54,901 nt of DNA, from the NCBI RefSeq assembly GCF_013030945.1, contig NZ_JABBXF010000069.1, forward strand, positions 1 to 54,901, in the 5' to 3' direction. Of the stretch, positions 37,797-47,359 are shown piece after piece. Positions within the stretch are counted from its first letter, which is position 1; each line of letters opens with the position of its first letter. Both the position numbers and the translations under genes were made by a program. Below the pieces are notes generated by a model. That model was not told the DNA's origin and searched no databases. It saw nothing but the letters and a program-made list of their open reading frames with translations. Origin of the DNA: Streptomyces morookaense. GTDB taxonomy: Bacteria; Actinomycetota; Actinomycetes; Streptomycetales; Streptomycetaceae.

Positions 37797-38270
37797 TCAC
37801 TGGACGCGGACGACCGGCTCGTGCCGGATGGGGAAGTTCACCGAGCGGGCGATGAAGCAGACCGCGTGCACATCGCCGTGCAGTGCGCGGGCCTTGTCCG
37901 TCATCGACGCCTCGGCGACGGTCACTTCGGGCCGGAGGACGACCTCGGTGATCCGGCCTCCCCCGCCGCTCGCGTCCATGGTCATGACGCCGTGGGCCCG
38001 GTCCTCGTAGTCGACGACGGTCACCCCGCCGACGGCGCACAGGTGGAGGTACCAGAGCATATGGCACTGGGCGACCGAGGCCACCAGCAGTTCCTCGGGG
38101 TTCCAGCGGGCCGGGTCGCCGCGGAAGGCCGGATCCGAGGAGGCGGCGATGGGTGACTTCCCCTCGGCCAGCACCTCATGGGCGCGGCTGAAGGACCGGT
38201 AACCCGCCGTGCCCGGACCGAGGTTGCCGGTCCATTCGATCGTCACGTCGTAGGTGTGTGTCTCCGTCAC
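37797..38270 (-). CDS. OsmC-family peroxiredoxin
   Basis: 157 aa. LLVASVAQCHMLWYL holds the peroxidatic Cys69 and HAVCFIARSVNFPI the resolving Cys138, the defining pair of OsmC/Ohr proteins. Expected to reduce organic or fatty-acid hydroperoxides. Convergent with terD, with only 27 bp between stops. More OsmC-like than Ohr-like by the AHEVLAEGKSPIAASSDPAF N-terminus. Confidence 0.88.
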   Translation of the reverse strand: MTETHTYDVTIEWTGNLGPGTAGYRSFSRAHEVLAEGKSPIAASSDPAFRGDPARWNPEELLVASVAQCHMLWYLHLCAVGGVTVVDYEDRAHGVMTMDASGGGGRITEVVLRPEVTVAEASMTDKARALHGDVHAVCFIARSVNFPIRHEPVVRVQ

Positions 38271-38297
38271 GCGGCCAGCATAGGGGCCGCGGTCGGC

Positions 38298-38786
38298 TCA
38301 ACTCTTGCCCGAATCCTCCTGCTTGATGTCGGATATGAGCTTGGTGCTCAAGTCCGACTGCACCGACAGGTACGTGTACGTCGGGTGCTGGTCGTCGCCC
38401 CAGGTGAGCCGCACCCGCGTCCACGTGTGCCCCGCACCGCTGTTGTCGTAGGTGACCTGCCAGGCGCGCGGCGTGTTCTGCGCCCGCAGGATCCCGTCCA
38501 CGTGGTGGCTGTGCTCCCAGGACTCCAGGCGGACGCGGAACTCCTTGGTGAGGTAGTGCTCGCGCAGGGCGTTGGCGAGCGAGGTGTCGGGTTCGCCGGA
38601 GCGGGCGTCTATGTAGGCGCTGTAGAAGGCCGCCACGCGGTCCTGGGCCGAGTCGCTGCTGCCCGCGCGGACGGGCGGCGACGGGGCGTCCGCCGCGAAC
38701 GCGGTGGCCGGGGCGGACAGCGTGAGCAGGGCGGCGAGGGCGATGGCGATGCGTTTGACGGTTCGGTTCACTGACTTGGCGGACAT
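38298..38786 (-). CDS. Secreted hypothetical protein
   Basis: 162 aa from ATG 38786 (the adjacent ATG at 38789 is also possible; GGGGGAA is better spaced for 38786). Sec signal peptide with basic start and IAIALAALLTLSAPATAFA cleavage region. The mature part has DRVAAFYSAYIDARSG, LANALREHYLTKEF and WTRVRLTWGDDQHPTYTYL, reminiscent of a small NTF2-like or DUF3828-type fold, but the family is not certain. Possibly envelope associated. Confidence 0.7.
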   Translation of the reverse strand: MSAKSVNRTVKRIAIALAALLTLSAPATAFAADAPSPPVRAGSSDSAQDRVAAFYSAYIDARSGEPDTSLANALREHYLTKEFRVRLESWEHSHHVDGILRAQNTPRAWQVTYDNSGAGHTWTRVRLTWGDDQHPTYTYLSVQSDLSTKLISDIKQEDSGKS

Positions 38787-38868
38787 CATTTCCCCCACAG
38801 TTGTGTGTTCCTTCACCTTGTAGAGCGCTCGGCGCACCGGAAGTGTTCCTTCCGTTTTACTCGCCGCC

Positions 38869-40425
38869 TTACTCTCCGAGGCCCGCCTCCTCCAGGTCCA
38901 GCGCCCGCTGCAGGCGTCGCCGCGTCATGTCCCCTATGTGGTTGTCGGCATACAGCCGTGCCAGCTCCGCGGACTCCGCCGCGATCACCGTACGGCGCAA
39001 CTCCCGGTAGTCCGCGGCCGATACGGCGGACGCCGCCTCTCCCTGGTCCGCGTCCGCCTGGTCCAGCCGTGCCAGCAGTCCCCGCCGCAGCTGGTCGATG
39101 ACGATGGCCGGTGCCGCCTCCAGCTGTTCCATCTCCTCCAGGCATCCCAGCCCCGCCTCCGCGAGCGCCGCCCGGGCCCGGGCCTCCTCGCGGGCCGTGT
39201 GCTCCGGCTCCAGGGCGATGCCCGACCACCGCACCACCGGGGCCAGTGTGAAGCCCTGCAGGACGAGCGTGAACGCCACGACTCCCGTGGTGAGCACCAG
39301 GATCAGCGACCGGTGCGGCAGCGCCTCCCCCGCGTCCGTCGCCAGCGGCACCGACAGCGCCGCGGCCAGCGGCATCACCCCGCGCGTCCCCGCCCACGAC
39401 ACCACCGCGGGGACCCGCCAGGACACCGGGCCGTCGCCGCGCCGGCGCTGCATCACCACCGACAGCGGCAGCACCCCCAGCAGCCGCACCGCGATCACCG
39501 TGCCGGCCACGGCCAGCACCCCGGGCAGCCAGTCGTGCCGGCTCAGGCCGAGGGCCCGTACGAGCGTGGGGAGTTGCAGCCCGATCAGCGCGAAGACGAC
39601 ACTTTCCAGGAGGAAGACCACCGTGCCGTAGACGGCCTGGACCTGCAGCCGGACGGACCCGCTGGTGAGGGTGTGGCCCGTGCTGCCGAGCAGCACGCCG
39701 GCGATCACGACCGAGGTGACGCCCGAGGCGTGCAGGTCCTCGGCCAGGACGTAGCCGGCGTAGGGCGTGACAAGCGCGATGACCGTCTCCAGCACCGGGT
39801 CCTCCGTACGCCGCCGGATCAGCGCCGCCGCCCCCGCGACCGCCGCGCCCACCAGTGCACCCCCGCCGCCCAGGACCAGGAACTGGCCGCCCGCGGCCGG
39901 AAGCGAGACCGCACTCGCGGCCACCGCGGTGGTGACCGCCACCTTGAACAGCACCAGCGACGTCGCGTCGTTGAACAGGCTCTCCGCCTGCACCAGCACC
40001 TGGATGCGCGGCGGCAGCGACAACCGCCGGCCCAGCGCGGTCACCGCCACCGGGTCCGTACTGGCCAGGATCGCGCCCAGGACGAACGCCATCGTGCCCG
40101 GCAACGGGGTGATCGCCGCGGCCACCGCCCCGACCGCCGCCGCACTGACCAGCACCAGGCCGAAGGCCAGGACGGTCACCGGCCGCCACACCCTGCGCAG
40201 TTCGCGCCAGGGAATCTCCTCCGCCGAGGCGTACAGCAGCGGCGGGAGCACCGCGACACTGATCACATCTGGGGAGACCCGGACGTCGGGTATCCAGGGC
40301 AGCAGTCCCATCAGCACCCCGCCCACCACCAGCAACGAGGGGGCGGGGATCCGCCAGTGGCGGGCCCCCGTGGCGACGAGGGTGGCGAATCCGACGAGGA
40401 GCACGGTGGCGGTCAGGGTTGTCAC
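38869..40425 (-). CDS. Na+/H+ antiporter, CPA1/NhaP type
   Basis: 518 aa. About 12 membrane segments (VGGVLMGLLPWI, LPPLLYASAEEIPWRELR, LGAILASTDPVAVTALGRRL, AESLFNDATSLVLFK with the Asn-Asp ion-binding pair, VVSWAGTRGVMPLAAAL) followed by a 100-residue cytoplasmic helical tail. Exchanges Na+ or K+ for protons. The GTG start at 40425 is inferred from where the first membrane helix begins; no good ribosome binding site is visible, so a leaderless transcript is possible. Divergent from kdpD across 108 bp. Confidence 0.9.
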   Translation of the reverse strand: MTTLTATVLLVGFATLVATGARHWRIPAPSLLVVGGVLMGLLPWIPDVRVSPDVISVAVLPPLLYASAEEIPWRELRRVWRPVTVLAFGLVLVSAAAVGAVAAAITPLPGTMAFVLGAILASTDPVAVTALGRRLSLPPRIQVLVQAESLFNDATSLVLFKVAVTTAVAASAVSLPAAGGQFLVLGGGGALVGAAVAGAAALIRRRTEDPVLETVIALVTPYAGYVLAEDLHASGVTSVVIAGVLLGSTGHTLTSGSVRLQVQAVYGTVVFLLESVVFALIGLQLPTLVRALGLSRHDWLPGVLAVAGTVIAVRLLGVLPLSVVMQRRRGDGPVSWRVPAVVSWAGTRGVMPLAAALSVPLATDAGEALPHRSLILVLTTGVVAFTLVLQGFTLAPVVRWSGIALEPEHTAREEARARAALAEAGLGCLEEMEQLEAAPAIVIDQLRRGLLARLDQADADQGEAASAVSAADYRELRRTVIAAESAELARLYADNHIGDMTRRRLQRALDLEEAGLGE

Positions 40426-40533
40426 GTGCGAATTATCACGGGTCAGGAATGCGTCAACGTCGCTGTCCAGTACCGCGATCGATGCCGCCCGGCCCGACGA
40501 TGAGGTGTGGACCATTCCAGGAAGGAGCACCTC

Positions 40534-43077
40534 ATGGCGCAGGTCAGCGCGCCTCCCGGGGAACGGCGCAGGCCTCCCGGCAGACTCAAGGTCTATCTCG
40601 GCGCCGCGCCCGGGGTCGGCAAGACGTACCGGATGCTGGACGAGGGGCGGCGCCGTGCCGAGCGCGGCACCGATGTCGTGGTGGGTTTCGCCGAGTGCCA
40701 TCGGCGGCCGCACACCGAGAAGATGCTGGAGCGGCTTGAGGTCGTGCCCCGGCAGCGGCGCAGCTACCGGGGCATGGAGGTCACCGAACTCGACCTCGAC
40801 GCGGTCCTCGCGCGCCGCCCGGACGTCGTCCTGATCGACGAGCTGCCGCACACCAACGCGCCCGGCGTGCGCAACACCAAGCGCTGGCAGGACGTCGAGG
40901 AACTGCTCGCCGCCGGGATCGACGTCGTCACCACCGTGAACATCCAGCACCTGGAGTCGCTCAACGACGTCGTCGAGAAGATCACCGGCGTGCCGCAGCG
41001 CGAGACCGTCCCCGACGACGTCGTGCGCCGCGCCCATCAGATCGAGCTCGTCGACATGCCGCCCGAGGCGCTGCGCCGCCGCATGGCGCACGGCAACATC
41101 TATGCGCCGGAGAAGATCGACGCGGCCCTCTCGCACTACTTCCGCGTCGGCAATCTCACCGCGCTGCGGGAGTTGGCGCTGCTGTGGCTCGCCGAGCGCG
41201 TCGACGAGACGCTGCAGCGCTACCGTGCCGAACACGGCATCGGCGGCGTGTGGGAGACCCGCGAGCGCGTCGTGGTCGCCCTCACCGGCGGCCCCGAGGG
41301 CGAGACGCTCATCCGGCGTGCGGCGCGCATCGCGGCCCGTTCCGCGGGCGGTGACCTGCTGGCCGTCCACGTCGCCCGCAGCGACGGGCTCGCCGGCGCC
41401 TCGCCGGCGGCCCTGGCCCGGCAGCGCCAGCTCGTCGAGACCCTGGGCGGCAGCTACCACACCGTCGTCGGCGACCACGTGCCCGCGGCACTGCTCGCCT
41501 TCGCCCGGGCCGAGAACGCCACCCAGCTCGTCGTCGGCGTCAGCCGCCGCGGCCGGCTGCTGCGCTGGCTCACCCCGCAGGGCGTCGGCGACTCCGTGGT
41601 CGAGGGCTCGGGCGACATCGACGTCCATATGGTCACCCACGAACGGGCCGGCCGGGGACGCGCGTTGCCCGTCCCCGGCAGCGGCCTCTCCCGCACCCGC
41701 CGCATCGCGGGCCCGGTGGCCGGATTCGTCCTGCCCGTCCTGCTGACCCTGCTGCTGCGCGGCGTCGCCGGGCCGCTCGACCTCAACCTCACCAGCGAGA
41801 CACTGCTGTTCCTGCTGGCCGTCGTCGGCGTGGCCTGCATCGGCGGCGTCGTCTCCGCGCTGCTGGCCTCGGTCACGGCATCCCTGCTGCTCAACTACAC
41901 CTTCATCCCGCCCATCGGCCGCTTCACCGTCTACGAGGCCAACAACATCCTCGCGCTCGTCGTCTTCGCACTCGTCGCCGTCATCGTGGCGACCGTCGTG
42001 GACGGTTCACAGCGGCTGAGCCGCAGGGCGGCGAGCGCCACGGCCGAGGCCGAGACCCTCTCCTCGCTCGCCGGCGGCATCCTCCGCGGCGAACTGGACG
42101 TCCCCGTGCTGCTGGAGCGCACCCGTGAGACGTTCGGCATGGCGTCCGTCGAACTGCGCCCGCGCCACCGCGAGTCGGAGGCGGTGCGGCCCGCGACGTC
42201 CCGGGGGAACGGGGACGGGATCGCCGTCCCCATAGGAGCCGACAGCGAACTCGTCCTGCGCGGCCGCCCGTTGCCCGCCACCGAGCACCGCGTCCTCACC
42301 GCCTTCGCCGCCCACCTGACGGCCGCCGTGGAACGGGCCCGGCTCGCCGAGGCGGCCGCCGAGATCGAACCGGTCAAGGCCGCCGACCGCATGCGCACCG
42401 CCCTGCTCGCCGCCGTCAGCCACGACCTGCGCACTCCGCTGGCCGGCGGCTGGGCCGCCATCAGCTCCCTGCGCAGCCGTGACGTCAGCTTCTCGGAGGA
42501 GGACCGCGAGGAACTCCTGGCCACCGCCGAGGAGTCGCTGGCCAAGCTCAACCGGCTGGTCGACAACCTGCTGGACATGAGCCGCATCCAGGCCGGCGCC
42601 CTGACCCTGCACCTGCAGCCCACCGCGCTCGCCGAGATACTCCCCCTGGCGCTGGACAGCCTGCCCGAGGCCCCGGCCGACCCCGTCGTCGTGCAGGACG
42701 TGGCGGACGCGCCCGCCGTGCTGGCCGATCCGCCCCTGCTGGAACGGGTGATCGCCAACCTGGTGGCCAACGCCGCCCGGCACTCCCCCGCCGGCCGCCC
42801 CGTCACCGTCGCGGCGAGCGTCCTCGCCTCACGGGTCGAACTGCGCGTCATCGACCGGGGACCCGGCATACGGCAGCAGGACCGGGAGCGGGCGTTCGCA
42901 CCGTTCCAGCGCCTGGGCGACACGGACAACACGACGGGTCTCGGGCTGGGGCTCGCGTTGTCCCGGGGGCTGACGGAGGCGATGGGCGGAACCTTGAGCC
43001 CTGAGGACACCCCGGGCGGCGGCCTGACGATGGTCGTCTCGCTCCCGGCGGCGCCGGTGCCGCCGGCTGGGCCGTGA
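40534..43077 (+). CDS. kdpD: KdpD-type osmosensitive potassium sensor histidine kinase
   Basis: 847 aa, full family length. KdpD N-terminal domain with Walker A GAAPGVGKT (23-31) and Walker B VVLIDELPHTNAPG, universal-stress-like domain about 250-375, four transmembrane helices about 395-490, GAF-like region, then the kinase: His630 in AVSHDLRTPLAGG, ANLVANAARHSP N box, RGPGI and GLGLGLALS G boxes. Senses K+ limitation and turgor. AGGAG supports the ATG. No kdpE or kdpFABC follows; the next gene is a GNAT, so the cognate regulator must be elsewhere. Confidence 0.93.
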   Translation: MAQVSAPPGERRRPPGRLKVYLGAAPGVGKTYRMLDEGRRRAERGTDVVVGFAECHRRPHTEKMLERLEVVPRQRRSYRGMEVTELDLDAVLARRPDVVLIDELPHTNAPGVRNTKRWQDVEELLAAGIDVVTTVNIQHLESLNDVVEKITGVPQRETVPDDVVRRAHQIELVDMPPEALRRRMAHGNIYAPEKIDAALSHYFRVGNLTALRELALLWLAERVDETLQRYRAEHGIGGVWETRERVVVALTGGPEGETLIRRAARIAARSAGGDLLAVHVARSDGLAGASPAALARQRQLVETLGGSYHTVVGDHVPAALLAFARAENATQLVVGVSRRGRLLRWLTPQGVGDSVVEGSGDIDVHMVTHERAGRGRALPVPGSGLSRTRRIAGPVAGFVLPVLLTLLLRGVAGPLDLNLTSETLLFLLAVVGVACIGGVVSALLASVTASLLLNYTFIPPIGRFTVYEANNILALVVFALVAVIVATVVDGSQRLSRRAASATAEAETLSSLAGGILRGELDVPVLLERTRETFGMASVELRPRHRESEAVRPATSRGNGDGIAVPIGADSELVLRGRPLPATEHRVLTAFAAHLTAAVERARLAEAAAEIEPVKAADRMRTALLAAVSHDLRTPLAGGWAAISSLRSRDVSFSEEDREELLATAEESLAKLNRLVDNLLDMSRIQAGALTLHLQPTALAEILPLALDSLPEAPADPVVVQDVADAPAVLADPPLLERVIANLVANAARHSPAGRPVTVAASVLASRVELRVIDRGPGIRQQDRERAFAPFQRLGDTDNTTGLGLGLALSRGLTEAMGGTLSPEDTPGGGLTMVVSLPAAPVPPAGP

Positions 43078-43115
43078 GTTTCTGCTGCGGGACGTTCTTG
43101 GCTGGTCGCGCCCAC

Positions 43116-43167
43116 GCGGCGGAGCCGCATATGTGACAGCCTCGCGCCCCTTCGGGGCACGGGGCGC
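43116..43167. terminator. Terminator and Streptomyces-type intergenic repeat after kdpD
   Basis: A GCGGC-GGA-GCCGC hairpin (43116-43128) is followed by nested hairpins: CCCCTTCGGGG inside GCGCCCC/GGGGCGC arms (43144-43167). The flanking GCTGGTCGCGC word also occurs in the repeat at the right edge of the window (54822-54831). Confidence 0.6.
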
Positions 43168-43188
43168 GGTCGTGTCTAGGCTTCCGCC

Positions 43189-43707
43189 ATGAACGACATA
43201 CGGATCAGACCCGGCGGCCTCGCCGATGCACCGGCCATCCTGGACATGCTCGACGCCGCCGTGGCCTGGATGAACGCGCGCGGCAACACCGAGCAGTGGG
43301 GCACCACCCCGTATTCGCAGAAGCCCGGCGGGGTGGAGCGGGTCGAGCGGTACACCACCGAGAACGTGCCGTACATCGCGGAGTTGAACGGACGAACCGT
43401 CGGGGCCCTGGTGCTGGATTCCGGGCCCAGTCCGCAGATGCCGATCGCGCCCGCCGGGGAACCCGAGCGGTACGTGCGGCTGCTGGTATCCGACCGGCGG
43501 CATGCCGGACGCGGCATCGGGGCCGCGCTGCTGGACCACGCCGCCGAGGAGACCCGGCGGGCCGGTGTGGAGCTGCTGCGGGTGGACTGCTGGGCGGGCG
43601 GCGGGGGTGAACTGGTCGCGTTCTACGAGCGCAACGGGTTCACCCCCACCGACCGTTTCATGGTCGATGCGTGGCCGGGGCAGATACTGGCCCGGCGGGT
43701 GGCCTAG
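43189..43707 (+). CDS. GNAT-family N-acetyltransferase
   Basis: 172 aa. IRPGGLADAPAILDMLDAA start, acetyl-CoA loop in RRHAGRGIGAALLDHAAEE (GRGIG), and VAFYERNGFTPTDRF motif B. The stop codon shares CTAG with the stop of the convergent LuxC-ligase gene (ends overlap by 4 nt). Substrate unknown. Confidence 0.88.
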   Translation: MNDIRIRPGGLADAPAILDMLDAAVAWMNARGNTEQWGTTPYSQKPGGVERVERYTTENVPYIAELNGRTVGALVLDSGPSPQMPIAPAGEPERYVRLLVSDRRHAGRGIGAALLDHAAEETRRAGVELLRVDCWAGGGGELVAFYERNGFTPTDRFMVDAWPGQILARRVA

Positions 43708-46211
43708 CGGCGCTCGTCCACCACCGCCCGCAGCTTGCCGCTCGTCGCCGTGCGGGCGAAGTCCGCGCCGTCCACGGCCTCGACGACGAGGTCGAGCAGC
43801 CGTTCCTCCACCGCCGTGCGCAGCTCGGCGTAGCCGGCCAGCAGGGCGGCGCGCACCGCGGCCGGTTCCGCACCGCCCGTGGGCTCCACACGGACGGTCA
43901 GGCGTTCGCGGGTGCCGTCGTTGGAGAGGACGATCTGCAGCTCGCCGCGGTAGCGGCAGTCCTGCTCCGCGATGGCCGTGAAGCGGCGGTGGTTGAGGAA
44001 GTACGTCGCCACCCGCATCACGTCGCCGAGCCGGCCCAGCAGTTCGAAGCGCGGGGACCGGCTGCCGCAGGGGCAGGGGCCGGGCAGGGCTCGGCCCAGG
44101 TCGCCGATGACGTAGCGGTCCAGGTTCTGGCCGCGGCGGGCGCGGGTGGTGAAGACCAGGCGGCCCGTCTCCCCCGGCTCCACCGGGCGGTCCTCCTCGG
44201 GGTGGAGGATCTCCAGCGTGTGCAGGTCGGCGTGCAGGTGGTGGACGCTGCCGCTGCTCTCCGTGCACTGGTAGCCCAGCGGGCCCAGGTCGGTGCTGCC
44301 GTAGGTGATGGAGCGGATGCACTCGATGCCGAACGTCTCGGCCAGCGTGCGCCGTTGCTCCTCGGTGAAGTGCTCGCCACCGTAGAAGATCTTGCGGATG
44401 CCGCCGTACCCGCGCAGCAGGTCCGCCTGTTCGTGGAGCAGCTGCCACAGGTAGGAGGGCATGCCGAAGAGGGTGTCGACCTCGTACTCCACCAGCATCT
44501 CGGCCGTGGCCCGGTGGTCGGGGCCCGCGGCCATCGGCATCTGGACGCCGCCCAGGCGTTCCAGGATGGAGAAGAAGCTGATGAAGCCGCCGTACATGCC
44601 GCCGCAGTAGAAGAGGTTGGCGGTGCGGTCGTGCTTCGGGTCGTACCCGGCGGCGAGCAGGCCGCGGGCGGCGGCGTGCATCTGGGTGTCGTAGTCGTCG
44701 TAGCTGAAGAGCGACAGGGCGGGGGTGCCTGTGCTGCCGCCGCTGCGGAAGTACAGCTCCGCGTCGCGCGCGTCGACACCGCGGTTGAGCTCCTGCACGG
44801 CCGCCTTGTCGAGCAACGGGCCGGACGGCGGCGGGAATTCCGCGGTACGGGCGAGGTCGTCGAGGCAGGCGGTGGTGGTGAAGCGCGCGTCGGCCTGGAC
44901 GGCGACGCGGCGGCTGTAGCGCTGGAGGGCGTAGACGCCGTCGTGCGGTTCGCCGGGGTAGCTCGCCAGCATGGCGCCGACCGGGGTGACGCGGGTGACG
45001 CCCGCGGCCAGGGCGGTGCGCGAGAGCTCCGCGACGTCCGCGGTGCTGCCCGCGATGCCCGCGGTCTGCAGGTAGCGGCGCATCGGGCGCAGGGTGGCGA
45101 TCAACTGCTTGCGGGGCAGCGGCTTGACCCACACGCTGCGGTGCAGCGGGGAGGCGGTGAGCGCGGCCCGGGTGTCGGCCAGGACGCGGCAGGAGCCGTC
45201 GGGGGCGGCGAACACCCGGGTCAGGCCCAGGTGTTCCTCCAGGCGGGCCATCAGCTCGGTGGTGGTGAGCTCGGCCTCCTCGGCGGGTCCGAGCTCGTCC
45301 TGCCGCACGGCCGGGGGCATGCCGGCGAGGACGGCGGCGAAGCGCTCGGCGAAGGCGAAGACCTCGTCGTGGTCCTCGGTGTCGAGGTAGACGACCTGCG
45401 GGCTGGAGCAGGCCTGCTGTTCGTGCAGGCAGACGTCCGAGGCGAGCGCGTCCAGCACGGTCGCGTCCTGTGCGGCGTCGCGCGTCAGGTAGGCGAAGGA
45501 GATCTTGTGGCCCCACTCCACCAGGCGGCAGCCGGGCGGCACATGGGCGGCCACGCCCTCGACGGCGGCCTCGCCGCCCCACACCGCGACGGCGTCGGCG
45601 GGCGCGCACATCAGGCCCAGCCATTCCTGGCGGGAGGAGGGGAAGCGCAGCACGATCACGCGCTCGGCAATGGCCCCCGTGGGGTCCAGTGCGGCGAGTT
45701 CGGCCAGCAGGTGCTGGGCGAGGAGGGTGTCGGCGCTGCTCGTCTTGAGGACGTTGACGTTCCCGGCGAGCAGTCCTTCGACGACGCTGAGGGGCGCGAC
45801 GGTGACGGCGTTGCCCGGGGCGATGTGCGCGACGAGGCCGACCGGGGCCCAGGCCTCGTAGACGGTCTCCTTGGCGTCGGGGCGGCCCAGCCGCTGCGGG
45901 GCGGTGCCGCCGAGTTCGCGGCGCAGCTTGCGGGTGAGCTCCTCCCGGCTGAAGAACGCGCCGAGTTCGGCGAGGACGGTCGCGTCCTCGCCCTCGGGCA
46001 GATGCGCGGCGAGGCGGGCGTGCACGGGGTGCGCCGGGTCGCGCAGGGCGGCGCCCAGGGTGTCGCAGGCGGCCAGGAGCGTCTCGGTCTCCAGCGGCGT
46101 GGCGAGCGCGGCCTCGACGGCGGCGGGCAGGTCGGCGAGGCGGCGGCCGGCCTCGGCGTCGTCGACGAACGCGCCCTGCCAGTAGTGGTGTTGCGGGTTC
46201 TGGACGGTCAC
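43704..46211 (-). CDS. LuxC-type acyl-CoA reductase fused to PaaK-like AMP-forming ligase
   Basis: 835 aa. Residues about 20-435 match LuxC fatty-acyl-CoA reductase (aldehyde dehydrogenase fold): VAHIAPGNAVTVAPLSVVEG, VNVLKTSSADTL, WGGEAAVEG, and HEQQACSSPQVVYLD with the likely acyl-accepting Cys268. Residues about 460-835 are a complete phenylacetate-CoA ligase-like enzyme: SGGSTGTPALS P-loop (490-500), YGGEHFTEEQ, TYGSTDLGPLGY, RYVIGDLG, and C-terminal TSGKLR with the catalytic Lys826. One polypeptide could activate an acid and reduce the thioester to an aldehyde with NADPH. GTG start overlaps the LuxE stop by 4 nt. Last gene of a five-gene coupled operon. Natural LuxC and LuxE are separate; this fusion is unusual. 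Confidence 0.9.
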   Translation of the reverse strand: MTVQNPQHHYWQGAFVDDAEAGRRLADLPAAVEAALATPLETETLLAACDTLGAALRDPAHPVHARLAAHLPEGEDATVLAELGAFFSREELTRKLRRELGGTAPQRLGRPDAKETVYEAWAPVGLVAHIAPGNAVTVAPLSVVEGLLAGNVNVLKTSSADTLLAQHLLAELAALDPTGAIAERVIVLRFPSSRQEWLGLMCAPADAVAVWGGEAAVEGVAAHVPPGCRLVEWGHKISFAYLTRDAAQDATVLDALASDVCLHEQQACSSPQVVYLDTEDHDEVFAFAERFAAVLAGMPPAVRQDELGPAEEAELTTTELMARLEEHLGLTRVFAAPDGSCRVLADTRAALTASPLHRSVWVKPLPRKQLIATLRPMRRYLQTAGIAGSTADVAELSRTALAAGVTRVTPVGAMLASYPGEPHDGVYALQRYSRRVAVQADARFTTTACLDDLARTAEFPPPSGPLLDKAAVQELNRGVDARDAELYFRSGGSTGTPALSLFSYDDYDTQMHAAARGLLAAGYDPKHDRTANLFYCGGMYGGFISFFSILERLGGVQMPMAAGPDHRATAEMLVEYEVDTLFGMPSYLWQLLHEQADLLRGYGGIRKIFYGGEHFTEEQRRTLAETFGIECIRSITYGSTDLGPLGYQCTESSGSVHHLHADLHTLEILHPEEDRPVEPGETGRLVFTTRARRGQNLDRYVIGDLGRALPGPCPCGSRSPRFELLGRLGDVMRVATYFLNHRRFTAIAEQDCRYRGELQIVLSNDGTRERLTVRVEPTGGAEPAAVRAALLAGYAELRTAVEERLLDLVVEAVDGADFARTATSGKLRAVVDERR

Positions 46212-47359
46212 GACATGCCCTTCATCAGTTCGGCGGCGGCCACCGCGCAGCTGCGGTTGCGGCTCACTCCGGCGCGGCCGTGGATGGTGAACCACGGCGT
46301 GTCCAGGGCGCAGCCGCACTCCTCGCCGGGGTGCAGGGAGGCGAGGTCCCCCATCAGGACGCTCTGCGCCGGTACGGAGGTGATGTACGGCGAGACGAGG
46401 TGCAGATAGCCGGTCTCGCCGTACGGCAGCGGTTCGAGGGTGCGGGTGGAGCGGATGAACACCCGTGACCACACGGGGGCGTGCAGCCGGTGGTGGTCGC
46501 ACTCGATGTAGGGGATGCAGTGTTCGACGGAGCCGAAGGTGTCGCGGATCCGCTCGGAGGGGATGCCCAGTTGTTCGGTGACGCGGGCGTAGAGCTCGTC
46601 CTTGCCGATCTGGCGGTCGGTGTGGCCCTTCCAGCCGCCGCCGAGGATCACCAGGGAGCCCTCGGGCAGGGTCAGGGGCGGCATGCCCAGGGCGCGCATG
46701 CGCTCCAGGGTGAAGAAGAGGAACGCGGGGAAGCCGAGGATGCGCACGGGTGCGTCGTCCTGGGCGTAGCGCTGCAGGGCGGCGATGCAGCCGAAGGGGT
46801 CGAACTCGTGGCCGTTGCCGGTGTGGCGCAGGGCGTGTTCGACGTTCCGGGCCGGTGCGAAGTCGCACAGGTAGTTGTCGGTGAAGGAGGTGCCGAGCTT
46901 CAGGTCGCGGGCGGGCTCGTAGCTGTAGAGCAGGTAGTTGACCTCCTGCTCGGGGGTGATCCAGCCGTTGTGCTCGAAGATGCGGGCGACCATGCGCTGG
47001 GCGGAGCGGATGGTCCACCGGTCGAAGAACATCTGCGACTTCTGGCCGGTGGTGCCGGAGGAGGTCAGGTGCAGGTCGACCTCGTCGCGCGGGATGGAGA
47101 GCACCTCGTGGCGCTTGAAGAAGTTCGCGTGCACGAGAGGTGCACGGAACGGTGCACCGTCGTCTTCCATACGCTCGTACAACGCGCTGAAGAACGCCGA
47201 CCGTTCGCGGTGCCAGGCGTTGGTCTCGGCCATGGCGGCGGCGAACAGTTCGTCCTCGGCGGGGCCGCAGGCGTAGGGGTCGGTCAGGTCGCACAGCTGC
47301 TGCACGTGCGGCAGCAGGTCGGGGTCGGGGACGCCGATCGGGGCGAGATGGGGGTTCAC
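46208..47359 (-). CDS. LuxE-type acyl-protein synthetase
   Basis: 383 aa. LHLTSSGTTGQKSQMFFDRW (about 97-116) is the AMP-binding loop of LuxE; further LuxE-like segments are LGTSFTDNYLCDFAP, RILGFPAFLFF, VILGGGWKGHTDRQI and FGSVEHCIPYIECDHH. In luminous bacteria LuxE activates fatty acids as acyl-AMP, holds them as a thioester and passes them to LuxC. The C-terminus here (AVAAAELMKGMS) lacks the obvious acyl-carrying Cys of Vibrio LuxE, though other cysteines are present. GTG start overlaps the GNAT stop; its stop overlaps the LuxC-ligase start. Cytoplasmic. Confidence 0.88.
   Translation of the reverse strand: MNPHLAPIGVPDPDLLPHVQQLCDLTDPYACGPAEDELFAAAMAETNAWHRERSAFFSALYERMEDDGAPFRAPLVHANFFKRHEVLSIPRDEVDLHLTSSGTTGQKSQMFFDRWTIRSAQRMVARIFEHNGWITPEQEVNYLLYSYEPARDLKLGTSFTDNYLCDFAPARNVEHALRHTGNGHEFDPFGCIAALQRYAQDDAPVRILGFPAFLFFTLERMRALGMPPLTLPEGSLVILGGGWKGHTDRQIGKDELYARVTEQLGIPSERIRDTFGSVEHCIPYIECDHHRLHAPVWSRVFIRSTRTLEPLPYGETGYLHLVSPYITSVPAQSVLMGDLASLHPGEECGCALDTPWFTIHGRAGVSRNRSCAVAAAELMKGMS

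Noticed and set aside
40425..43188. Complete kdp operon
   Set aside because: Only kdpD is present; flanking genes are an antiporter and a GNAT.
43671..46409. Very long plus-strand open frame opposite the LuxC-ligase gene
   Set aside because: It is a GC-bias shadow: low-complexity Gly/Ala/Val/Gln-rich translation, no domain motif, while the minus strand carries clear LuxC and ligase motifs.
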